64,000 nt of DNA, taken from positions 14,924,993 to 14,988,992 of the forward strand of contig OY540814.1 of the NCBI GenBank assembly GCA_961205875.1, written 5' to 3'. Made by a program: the position numbers and the translations under genes. The DNA comes from Sialis fuliginosa. Taxonomy: Eukaryota; Arthropoda; Insecta; Megaloptera; Sialidae. The notes under the pieces were generated by a model, which did no database searches, was not told the DNA's origin, and saw only the letters and a list, made by a program, of their open reading frames with translations. Positions within the stretch are counted from its first letter, which is position 1. Every line of letters starts with the position of its first letter. Below are positions 9,191-18,660 of this stretch, in pieces.

Positions 9191-9880
9191 ACATAATTAT
9201 ATAACATACGTGTTTTTGGTTGAGTATAAAAATATATTTTTTACGAACAATATGCTTTTGAAAGAATCAAAGTGATGGATAACAAAAATAGTTGTTACTT
9301 CATCTTTTTCCACGTAATCCGTGGAGATGTGACGTCCGTTTAACCTGGCTTAGCCGGCCTGTTTTATCTGATCACCTTTTACATACTCATGTCGCTAACA
9401 TATTCAATTTATATTGCATTCCATTTATCTCTTTGCTTTATAATATAAAGTCGTATCTATGTTTAAATTGTACCCAAAATGGAAATATAATTCGAAATTA
9501 TTAAATCCAGATTTTAAATTTTTGATTATGTATATAGTTACTACTTAATTTTTTTTTTCGAGAATAATTAATTCTATATTTTTGACACAGTTAACTGGGC
9601 TATATGCAACTTCCATGCTTAAAATTTTAATAAGCAATAATAATAATTGCCTAGCATCACATGAGGTAAAAAAATATCTCCGCTTTAAATACCTTATTTT
9701 AAATTTAAAAGTTATATTTAGTATAATATCGGCTTTCGTAATACATAGTAATTTAAAACAGTAGATTTTTTGTTGCATTTTAGGAGACCTATCTAAAGAA
9801 ACTCCACTAAATGAAAAAAAATTGTATTTACTTTTCAGTCTATTGAAAGGGGGTATAATTTTTTTTAAATATTTCCGTTT
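9191..9880. other. AT-rich stretch with no recognised feature
   Basis: Nothing named. A short GC-richer piece at about 9305-9370 (ACGTAATCCGTGGAGATGTG, TTAGCCGGCC) has no clear frame or partner. Confidence 0.45.
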
Positions 9881-9884
9881 TTGG

Positions 9885-10012
9885 GTTATATCAATCTACG
9901 TCCGTATACCAAATATCATCTAAATCAATATAAAAGTTATATAAACGGACAGACAGACGGACAGAGCGAAACTATGAGTTCCTAGTTTTCTACGGAACCC
10001 TAAACACGGTTG
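9885..10012 (+). repeat. Retroelement tail with ACGGACAGACAGACGG motif
   Basis: CAATCTACGTCCGTATACCA, then AATATCATCTAAATC, then GGACAGACAGACGGACAG and CTACGGAACCCTAAA. This order is the common 3' end of insect SINE/LINE elements. The first block recurs at 35378-35402. Short, with no coding capacity. Confidence 0.55.
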
Positions 10013-10540
10013 CTTTTTCAAAGCTGGAATACCCTATATATCGAAAAGGAGTATATGGAGCAAATATGATATTTCTATCATACCCAAATAACTATGTTCA
10101 ATGTTTCAAACATAACAGTATAGAATATTTTACGAAGATAGAGTTTGAAATTGTAGTATCAAAGCAATATATCAAATATCCTATGATATGCGAAAAATAT
10201 CTATGTATAATATATATACAGATTTTCAGTATAAACATATACATATACAATATAACTGTCATTTTTTCATCTTTGATTATACTAAGACGATGTTCAATAT
10301 GAAGTAAAGAGATAGTATGTTATCAAACCAAACAAATCTCACAACCGCAAAAAAGGGATAAGTTTATTAGTGATTTATTTTTACGATCAATTTAAAATGT
10401 CGTTATTTATCGTTACTTAGAATTGAAAAGTGGAAAAATGTAAGAAGAAATAAAAGAGTTCGTAACGTTTTTATTTACGAATTGTAATTCTTTTTCGGTA
10501 GGAACGATATTTAAGATTTTCGGAAGCCAAATTACAATAC

Positions 10541-10578
10541 TTCCATTTTCTTCGGAACATGGAAGTAAAACTGTAAGC
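10541..10578 (-). repeat. Family B terminal hairpin fragment
   Basis: ACTTCCATTTTCTTCGGAAC followed by ATGGAAGT folds back on itself. Read on the minus strand it is the start of family B (ACTTCCATGTTCCGAAGAAA). It lies head-to-head with the plus-strand copy that starts at about 10972. Confidence 0.65.
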
Positions 10579-10971
10579 AGTAACGTATAATTAGTATTTT
10601 AAGCAACGCATTTGTATGTAAATTAATAAATAACTATCATTTTATTATCATTTACTATCAAAATTAGTAAATTTTTAAAAAGTGGACATAATTTTTTTTA
10701 ATATTCAATTTGACGTTCGATGACGTATTATACCCATAAAAGTCAATAAAAACTAAAATTATCGAATGGAATATAAGTAAGAATCTGAAATTCTCTGAAA
10801 ATCTTTGTTCTTTTGTTTGTATCGTTTTACAAACTGGATTCTTTTCCACTGGGAGAGTTTACTTTCATGTTTGATTGGTCCACATTTTCACTCAATTAAC
10901 ATTTGTTCTGAATCGTTGAGTTTCTATTGTGTATTGTCCAAATTGATAAGGTCACTTTTTACTTATTTTGT

Positions 10972-11242
10972 GCATTTTTACTTCCATGTTCTGAAAGAAA
11001 TTGGAGGATTGTAATACCGTCGAAAAATCGTGTTCAAGATAAAAGCAAATTCTAATTGTACTACCTTCAAAACGTAAAGAAAAGTTGATTTTCGCATGGC
11101 GGCTGTGCGTGTGTCTGTGTGTGTATTTGTGTATCTGGATGTAGAATTTTCTTTCGTTCACGATAATTACTGTAAAAATGCACTGATCTCCAGACCTATT
11201 GATTTTGGTGCTAATAGGATTAGGGGTTTTAGAAATATTCAA
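10972..11242 (+). repeat. Family B dispersed repeat, copy 2
   Basis: Starts TTTTTACTTCCATGTTCTGA. It continues through GTAATACCGTCGAAAAATCG, a GGCGGCTGTGCGTGTGTCTG tract, CTTTCGTTCACGATAA and GATTTTGGTGCTAATAGGAT. It matches the minus strand of 42780-42995 nearly end to end, and 22498-22640 over its first half. Reading frames here in both directions (10952-11242) are by-products of the repeat. Confidence 0.75.
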
Positions 11243-11765
11243 AATTTTGAAAAAACTTTTATCGTCTAAAAAGATATTTCTTACAAATTTTAGAGTACAT
11301 GTAAAAACGATTGCCAGTTTTTTAACGGGGTGTATTGCCTCTTACTATTTTTATTCTATGTGTTAGCCTAGTGCGAGAATAGTGCCTGTGTTAATCGTAC
11401 CGTCTTATTTCCGCCTACCTCTCCAATCTTAAACCAAACAGACCATAAATATGTTAAAATTGATTAATGAAGTGGTAATTAATTCGATTTTTTTGGAATT
11501 GTTTCATTTGTTTTTGGCCATTCATTGATATCTAGATATACATTAATTTTGGCACATATTCGAACACTACATGCGAGAACGTCAAAATTTTACCAATCAA
11601 AATATATTCATCAAAAATTCAGGTTTCTACGAAAATGTATAAATGACTCCACAATGTTATGAATAAATAATCAAACATCAACACCGCATGAGTTGATCGA
11701 TATTTAGATTTAGACATCCGCCAATATTGCCTAAGCCAAATCAATATAACGCCGTTAAATAAAAA
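11243..11765. other. AT-rich stretch with no recognised feature
   Basis: No gene or repeat partner seen. Confidence 0.5.
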
Positions 11766-11784
11766 TTAGCATATTCCAATCAGT

Positions 11785-12018
11785 CAGTCAGATAGAGCGT
11801 CAACACTCGCCGAACCAGACGGTGCACGAAATGAGTTGATGTTTCCGCAATATATTGTTTCCGGCGATGGTGGGCGGGACCCCGGAGTCCCGCAGGAGTG
11901 CGTCAGCACTTGGGAACACGCCAGGAGCGGATTTAGCCTGCGTGAGGTAGTTTTCTTGGGACTTGTCATTTTTGCGCTCGTCGAAAAACATCGAGTAATT
12001 TTCAATAAAACTTTATGA
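11785..12018 (-). CDS. Candidate exon in a GC-rich patch, unrecognised
   Basis: Not recognised. From about 11795 to 11985 the GC content rises sharply, and the minus strand is open in two frames (63 and 97 codons). In the more protein-like frame (ATG at 11989-11991) it reads DERKNDKSQENYLTQ, then SAPGVFPSADALLRDSGVPP, and ends WFGEC before a stop. A possible acceptor (ATCATAAAG) lies near 12015 and a weak donor-like GA|GTGTTG sits at the end of the frame. Plus-strand frames are also open, so direction is not certain. It may be an exon, an old coding remnant or conserved noncoding DNA. Confidence 0.22.
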
Positions 12019-12339
12019 TAGATAGAACATTGATTGCTTATAATACAAAAAGGTTTCACTATTATGACATCGGACATAAAGTATTATTAAGGTTATTTTT
12101 GTTTTATTAAAACCTACAATTTCAATCCGAAATTTAAAAAAACACATGAAATGCAGAGGTTAAACAAACTTCTACATTGATTTATCCTAAAACTGACAGA
12201 ACTAAAGTTTTTTTTCCAATTATATTATAGTGAAATATCAATATTAATAATATTATTGTACTTATTATTAGATAATTAAATACTTAAGCTCTGTCAGTAA
12301 AATACATTTTTTAGTCTATGTATCACAACAAAATAAAAA

Positions 12340-12490
12340 AAAATATTTTTTTGTCTGTCTGCTTATACTAAGGAAACTTAAGAAATGATTTTGATGAAAC
12401 TTTCAACCTTAGAGTTAATGTAAGCTAGTGGATGACATAGGCATTGACAAATTGTGAACTATACGCGGATTTGTCCGCATATAGTTTAAA
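12340..12490 (+). repeat. Helitron-like or LINE-like remnant with a 13-bp hairpin
   Basis: TTTTTGTCTGTCTGCTTATA and GATTTTGATGAAACTTTCAA follow the wording of insect Helitron/LINE flanks. Just downstream, AACTATACGCGGA (12457-12469) pairs with TCCGCATATAGTT (12474-12486) around a TTTG loop, with one mismatch. The class is not resolved. Confidence 0.4.
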
Positions 12491-12759
12491 ATCTTTTGGT
12501 AATAAATTTTTTTACATGAAATAATAATAATAATATTAATAATATTTATTTTCTGAAAAATACTTCAAAGAGATTGTAGAACATGTGAAGATGAAACAGA
12601 ATATAAAATATAATAAAAAATAAATAATAGAAAAAATAAAAGGTGTATTTTGAATATAATAGTAATTTAATGGACTTTGCCTTTCAAAAAAGTGAGCACA
12701 AACATCGTTAGTTACACACCTGCGTGAGAGCACTTTGGAAGAGAGCGGCTGATTCATAA
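12491..12759. other. AT-rich stretch with no recognised feature
   Basis: Contains an ATAATAATAATAATATTAAT run at about 12521-12545. The 73-codon minus frame here is AT-driven and not supported as a gene. Confidence 0.45.
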
Positions 12760-12960
12760 TGGAGCAATCTTTGACGCATCCTGTGCTGGTATATTACCTA
12801 TTGTAGGGAAAACGAATATATATTATGTGTTGTGTGTTTTATTTGCTTTGCGGTTTGCATCCGACGATTGCCACTTTAATGTGTTCATATAAATTAGATG
12901 ACAGTTTATCTTGTGCTGTTCTTTCGGAAGAAAAATATGCATCCCATTTCAATTTAATTT
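12760..12960. promoter_or_regulatory. Possible conserved noncoding element
   Basis: A GC-richer patch with words typical of regulatory DNA: TGCGGTTTGCATCCGACG contains a Runt-type TGCGGTTT core. CACTTTAATGTG follows. No frame, repeat partner or TIR was found. Purely compositional call. Confidence 0.2.
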
Positions 12961-13075
12961 ACTTTAAGTGTGTATTATTTAGCATAATAATAAATGTATA
13001 TTCCTTAAAACCAAATACAAATAAGAAAAACTTAATAAATAAATATATACAGGATATGCAAAATATATATAAGGG

Positions 13076-13476
13076 AAAGTGAGGTAATCACGAACGCGAA
13101 TTCAGTGATTTCAGTATGTTAGAAGAGGAAAGTTAATGTTCTCTCTCTACTAACCGATAGTTGGGCCTACGTCTAATATTGGATCGTTAAAGTTTAGTGG
13201 AGATCACACTCACAGTACAAAGTAAGGTTAGTTTCATTATTATGTCATATTTCATCTAATTTTTTATTAAAATAAAAACCATGTAATAACTGATATATAG
13301 TTAATAGAAATGTGATTAAGTTATGCCCAAGTAATTACCTCATGCTAGTCGGGTAATCACGAACACGGTTTTGTTTTTGTCTTTATTGTTTTTTAAATAT
13401 TTTATTAAAATTTATATTGAAAATATATGAACATAACCCTTAGGTGTTTGTAATTATCCCACGTTCTCCTACACTT
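13076..13476. repeat. Region with three copies of a GGTAATCACGAAC motif
   Basis: AGTGAGGTAATCACGAACGC (13078-13097) and CGGGTAATCACGAACACGG (13350-13368) are direct copies. GTGTTTGTAATTATCCCACG (13446-13465) is an inverted, diverged copy (GTGGGATAATTACAAACAC). The outer pair may be degraded terminal inverted repeats of a 0.4-kb element. Function unknown. Confidence 0.5.
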
Positions 13477-13576
13477 GAACTTGATGTAGAAATTTGTTAT
13501 AATACGCATTTGAGAGGAGTTAAGAGATGAGGAGGACTTTTATTTCCAATTAGATAATGCACTTTTCCATTTTCAG

Positions 13577-13660
13577 GGCCTATCTAGAAAAAAATCGACA
13601 AAAAGATACATTGGACATAGAGGGAGGTCAATTCCAGACGTATCATTAGATATACTTTAA
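13577..13660 (+). CDS. Candidate 3'-terminal exon, unrecognised
   Basis: Not recognised. A strong acceptor-like tract (ACTTTTCCATTTTCAG) ends at 13576. It is followed by 27 open codons reading GLSRKKSTKRYIGHRG then RSIPDVSLDIL and a TAA stop. AATAAA overlaps the stop (13659-13664). Acceptor, short basic peptide, stop and polyadenylation-like signal together resemble the last exon of a gene or of a transposon-encoded gene. The adjacent repeated GGTAATCACGAAC motifs favour the transposon idea. The length is short, so chance cannot be excluded. Confidence 0.25.
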   Translation, partial: GLSRKKSTKRYIGHRGRSIPDVSLDIL

Positions 13661-13719
13661 TAAACTGAATTTATAAACATATTCAAATTATGTACTCATT
13701 TGTATATGTATAGACAACA

Positions 13720-14200
13720 TTTTCCTTTAATTGCGAATCCAGAACTGCCTGCGCTGTATTTAAATAATCTTACGTATTATTAATAATAATATGTATAATG
13801 TAAGAAATTAATAATATACCATACGAGTGTGCGTCACTAATTAATTATATAAAATCATTATTGTAATTTCATTGAATATTCTGTCGCGAACGAAAACATT
13901 TCTTGTTACATTTGGGTTTGTAGATATTAGAAACGAGGCGTTAATTACTCATTAAACTGTGTTTTTCACTCGATCGAAATATATTTAGTCTAATTACATT
14001 TGAGAAGCTTAAAATCAGAACATTATATAATTAAGTAAAATAACGTGGAATCATTTTCAAATCTTGTTATGCGATTTTGTTCTATGTGCTAATTTGATAT
14101 TTTACAAATTGTGATTAAAGCTTTGTTAATTATTTTAATGTGTTTAATAATTTTCTCTATATTTTTGATCGAATGTTACCTTTTTTCTCAGAAATAAACT
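13720..14200. promoter_or_regulatory. Possible conserved noncoding element with homeodomain-type cores
   Basis: Includes GAGGCGTTAATTACTCATTA, CACTCGATCGAAAT and several TAATTA/ATTA cores without any frame or repeat partner. In AT-rich DNA such cores are common by chance. The call rests on the GC-richer spacers between them. Confidence 0.2.
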
Positions 14201-14528
14201 AAGGATAAAGAAATGTAAAGAATAATGAAAGTTTATTATATTTTTACATTGTAATTTATTTTTTGTTTGTATATTCTAGGTAGGTAAGCATTTTAATTTT
14301 GACTTTCAACTTTCATATCGTCTTGTTTGATCAAAAACAGTTTATAAATTATTATTATTAATGTTTTTGTTTTTGACAATACTCTTAAATTTCAAAACGA
14401 TAAAGATGTTTTGAAGTAATAAATTGAAGGTATGTTATAAATAATAAAAGAATAAGAAAATACTGTTAATAATTTAATATGTTCTATTACGTGTACTTTT
14501 AACTAATACTCAAGGTATGTAAAATACA

Positions 14529-14708
14529 AGGTAGCCTCAGTAGCTCGGCGTGAGAGAGGAAAATACGTCATCTGGGGTGCCCAAGTGTGGAGAGAAGGAA
14601 TGATGTATCCAATCATAACAAATATAGCCTTGTAACTCGGCGTGAGAAGGAGAAAACAAAAAATTTGGAGTGCCCAAGCTGATTGGTCAAAAACTACTGA
14701 GGCAACCT
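14529..14708. mobile_element. 180-bp TIR element with internal direct duplication
   Basis: Ends AGGTAGCCTCAGTAG and CTACTGAGGCAACCT form a 15-bp terminal inverted repeat. Inside, AGCCT...CTCGGCGTGAGA...GGTGCCCAAG occurs twice in the same orientation (14533-14585 and 14626-14677), with about 75-80% similarity. No target duplication is clear. The GTAGCCTCAGTAGCTCGG start faintly resembles a tRNA A box, but no B box follows, so a tRNA-derived SINE is not supported. Confidence 0.65.
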
Positions 14709-15400
14709 GAATTAGTAAAGGTTTTTTATTGAAACTAAAAAAAATACAATATGTTATTTGTAATAAAAAAGTCATTTGGTGACCACAATTTATTTTCTTA
14801 AATTATAGAAACAGACATTAATAATAATACAAATCAATTTATATTATCAGATAGAACCTTAGACGTTATCTAACATTGAAACCAGTATGCTCTGAAAAAT
14901 GAGCTCCGTAAAATCAGGGACGTGTCGTAATTAATTATTTATATTATTAATGTAAAAAAGCACTAAAGTGATAATTCCTTAACAGAGAAATATCTATTTA
15001 GAACCATCCTTACCAAATTCAATTGTAATTAAAAGTATCTATGCATATTATACATTTTCAACCGACGTTAAATTTTGGTAACAGTTTCGTATAATGTACT
15101 AGGTTATTTGTTAAGGTATAAAAAGTTAGACAAAACAAAAAATATAAAGAATATGCGAAGAAATACATTTGTAAAAAATCGTAACTGTTTGTCAGGATCA
15201 AAACAGGAAAAGATAATAAGTACTGTCAATAGATTAAACCAAAGTATCTTCTGGTTTATCCACAGTTTGCGATCGTTATTATTTCGTCCAATCTTTTATT
15301 TTCCATTTAAATCTGAGATTAGTTTGTAAAAGTTCATCTCAAAGCATACACACACACCATCGGAATTTTCTTTGCACTCTATTGTAGCACAGAGTTGGAA
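14709..15400. other. AT-rich stretch with no recognised feature
   Basis: Nothing identified. An 84-codon plus frame at 15075-15329 is lysine/asparagine-rich and shows no codon bias beyond base composition. Confidence 0.45.
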
Positions 15401-15429
15401 AAGGTAAGTGTACATAATTAAAACACACT

Positions 15430-15775
15430 TCTCTGTTTATCTTTCCCGCAGCTGGTACATTAATATCCGGGTAAACAAGTAATCAACCACAAATTTACAC
15501 GATACATAATTTCTTGTTTCGAACTTTAATCCGTGCGGTTGGTAATTAGATGTAAGAAAAACGACAAATAAATATCGCTTTATGGCCCCACGAGGTGCAA
15601 TAAACGGGAAATATGAAAATGCTATCTCCGTTTTAATTACGATTTTCGAGCTTAATCCGTCACACATAACTTATGCTCGCCTGATCAACGTATGCTCTAT
15701 GTTTATTATGTTGTGCGGGTAACAAGAGCATGAACCGGGACGGATTTAATTCAAATTTAATTAAAACTCACGCTA
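15430..15775. promoter_or_regulatory. Possible enhancer: clustered homeodomain-type sites in GC-richer island
   Basis: Composition shifts at about 15430. The island holds two TAATCCG words (in CTTTAATCCGTGC and CTTAATCCGTCAC, the Otd/Bicoid core TAATCC). It also has CTTTATGGCCCC and CAATAAACGGG (TTTATGG/TTTATTG, Cdx or posterior-Hox-like) and TTTTAATTACG. There is no repeat partner elsewhere in the window. A 76-codon minus frame (15437-15667) lacks an ATG start and splice context. Functional assignment is inference from site clustering. Confidence 0.3.
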
Positions 15776-16052
15776 TTACTTTAAAGATACTTTTCATGTA
15801 AGGATTATTTGCTGTTTAATGATTCTGGTATGAATTTATACTTGGTAATTGAAAATTCATATATTTATCTTTATGTCGAGTATAAAACACCAGTATCGAA
15901 TCCAGGGGGTATCCGTGAGAGACTGTAAACTATATCTTCCTTAGAGATAACTTGGTGAGAAGGAATGCTAAGATTTTATGTCATACTTTGAAAGCTCATA
16001 TCTCTGAAACCAACAATTGTAAAGCAGTTAATAAAACGTAAATAGATACCTT

Positions 16053-16140
16053 ATTTAGTTCCATTTATATTAAACTGAATTTTCTAACCTTCAATTTCTC
16101 AACCCTTAAATACATAAAAAAAGTTAAGCTAATTATCATA
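16053..16140 (+). repeat. Direct repeat pair, unit 1
   Basis: TAGTTCCATTTATATTAAAC, then GAATTTTCTAACC and TCTCAACCCTTAAATA, ATAAAAAAAGTTAAG. It is matched by unit 2 at 16289-16380, about 235 bp downstream in the same orientation. Confidence 0.65.
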
Positions 16141-16288
16141 GATTTTGTATATAGTCGACCTTTAATATTTTGCCTTCTGACAGATGAAGATTTATAATTT
16201 GATCCGAAGGGATAAATCCTTTCTCGTATTGTCGGGATATTTACGATTTTATATAATGAATAAATTGAAAAACGCTGAATATATAGCT

Positions 16289-16380
16289 TATATAGTTTCA
16301 TTAACAATGAACGGAATTTTAACTATCCATCTCTCAACCCTTAAATATAGTAGCATAAAAAGTTAAGTTTATTTTTATAA
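16289..16380 (+). repeat. Direct repeat pair, unit 2
   Basis: TAGTTTCATTAACAATGAAC, then GAATTTT and TCTCAACCCTTAAATA, ATAAAAAGTTAAG, parallel to unit 1. Either a local duplication or two fragments of one repeat. Confidence 0.65.
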
Positions 16381-18014
16381 TTTTCATTCCTTTGTTTTAT
16401 TAATTTTTGTATTTAGTTGTTAACATTTAGTACATATTTTTATGTACACAATTAAGTTTTATTATTAACTTATACCTAAAAAACAATTCGCTGAAAATTT
16501 TACTGAACACTCCCCTCTGATAAGAAGTCAATGCATGCCATAGACCTAGAAGGCCTTAGGTAATGTCGTCAAACAAGAAAAGTGTTCCTTCTTTCCCCCG
16601 TATTATTGACATTTCAGAAATTATTTACTCGAAAGAGAATTACGAGTTGGATATCCGAGACAAAGACAGTAAATAAAAAACGTATATATAAGTGTACAAC
16701 TGTCTTATTCTATTTAGATATTCGGTTTGTTTATCTACTATGATAGATGTTTATTGTTATATGTGATAAGGTATGCAAGTTGTTAAAAATAAATGAGTTT
16801 ATAAAAGAAGTGACAGGATTGGACTAAATTATATTTTATTTTTAATCCTTTTTTAACTTAAAAAATCACTTCAATATATGTATATATTTAGGTAACTATT
16901 AGACATTTTACTAGGATATGTAAGAAGTAACTGGTAACTTTTGTAGAATTTGAATAGCTAAACATAAAATAATCAGTTTGAGCTTAAAGGATCCCGATGG
17001 CAGGAAATATGGGTAAAATAAGATGGAAGATGGTTAATAATATTATATACCTAGTATTTTTTATAGTTCTATTAAAATGTAATTTAACTGTATATATACG
17101 ACAATTATTTACTATTTAATTTCAAAATAACCGTATTATTTAAATAGGGGTAGTTTATAAAATATTAAACCATTTTCGTGAAAAATTGAAATACATATCT
17201 CAATAAATATTTAATACAAAACTCAATTTCAGAGCACTGTTCCAACATTCATAGTTGCACGATAAAAATTTTCAACATATTTGTGGTAATGTTCTCTATT
17301 GAAGCTTGAATACGAATTTTAGGATCATGAAGGAGTACAATTAAATAACATTTAAGGGCCTTAAATCAGGTAAACCTCTCTATCCATCGTCCTGAAGAAG
17401 TTTCGATATTTGCAAAATTTTCACGCAGTGGTAAGTTTTGTGATTGCTAATTTTTATATCAAGACAGCTACTATAAAGGGTTTTTGAACATTTTGTACGG
17501 TGTCTGCAGATATAGATGAAAAAAATTCTTCATCTTTCATATTACCAGTCTGTTTAAATTTGTTTGACAAGAAGCTGATTATTTACTTCGGTTGGACCAG
17601 GTTTTTAAAATTTACGAAAAAAAAGATATCTCAGTTGAGTCCTTGTAAACGTACGCTATAGACAGCCAATAGAGAAAAAACGTTTTCATGAATTTGTTTT
17701 CATTACTAACAATAAGGTATGCAGTTCAAAAATTGAACCAATTTTCCTGGTTCACTGTATAAATAGATAGATATGTGATGAAATTATATAAGGAGTATGT
17801 AAGAGGGTTTTACTTGGTGATTACAAAGGTGAAAACAGTTAAACTGTACTTTTAGATCCTGACTCATTTGAAATTAGTTCCAAATTAGTTTAAAACTATG
17901 TTAAACTTCTTCAGTAGAACATAATAAAGTTCATATTGTCTACTTGCCGCCACGTGAATATATTGTAGACTGCTTATCCACTTATTTAGCCCGATCATTT
18001 TAGATCAAATTCGA
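16381..18014. other. AT-rich stretch; slightly GC-richer at 16500-16680
   Basis: No feature I can name. The patch 16505-16670 (CACTCCCCTCTGATAAGAAG, CTAGAAGGCCTTAGG) has no convincing frame or partner. Confidence 0.4.
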
Positions 18015-18029
18015 TGTAAGATGCAAAAT

Positions 18030-18660
18030 CATAATTTAATTACCGGAAGTGTCCGCCATCTTGGATTTTGTGTTTTTGTCGATTTGAACGCGTATTTTGC
18101 ATTTCTCGATAAAAAGATTAAAACCAATTTCGTAGAGAATTTAATTCTCTACAATCTTTATACAGTCAATATTGTTGAAAAAACATTATTTACTGCTAAT
18201 AATAAACAAAAAGTGTTAAAAATTAGAAGAGTGGCGCAGTTTTTTCAATTTTTGTGCCATTTTTATTGAAAATTGAAAATAAGTGGCATATTTAAATGAC
18301 AAAGTTGTAGAGGACTCAATTTCCAACAGCACGACGTGTAGATGACGGCCGAGAACGCGCTCAACACAGCGGTATGGGGGAACTCGCGCTGTTGAACACA
18401 ATACAGTTCAATAGTGCGTCCGGCTTTCCTAGCGCACATCCCGTAGGAGATAGAAAAAAAAGTTTGGTGCATAGTATTATTGGTTTGAAAAGATCAACGT
18501 CGTAAAATTATTTTCAACAACGACGGCTCCCCATCTATAATGAAAAAATAAAATCGCACGGTGTTGCCATTTAAGAAATCAGAAAACTACTCTTCGAGAT
18601 ATAAGGGTGGTCCAATTTAGCGAGTGGTTCAATATACCACACTTTCCCTTATTTAACAGA
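18030..18660. repeat. GC-richer patch with a CCGGAAGTGTCCGCCATCTT motif; likely old repeat
   Basis: Begins with CCGGAAGTGTCCGCCATCTTG-type sequence common in arthropod repeats. It contains a perfect hairpin GTAGAGAAT-TTA-ATTCTCTAC at 18131-18151 and the phrase ACAAAGTTGTAGAGGACTCA. Two overlapping minus frames (61 and 69 codons, 18216-18472) cover its GC-rich core but neither looks constrained. No second copy was found in this window, so repeat status is by resemblance. Confidence 0.3.

Noticed and set aside
8861..9204. Three overlapping frames (65, 80 and 73 codons) on both strands
   Set aside because: They fall in the GGACGGACGGAC tail of repeat family F; the same sequence occurs in reverse at 59.3 kb with disrupted frames.
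14529..14560. tRNA-like A box (TAGCCTCAGTAGCTCGG)
   Set aside because: One base too many for a good A box and no B box (GGTTCGANTCC) downstream, so no tRNA or tRNA-SINE was called.
15890..15915. TATCGAATCC, similar to a tRNA B box
   Set aside because: No A box at a suitable distance upstream and no cloverleaf could be drawn.
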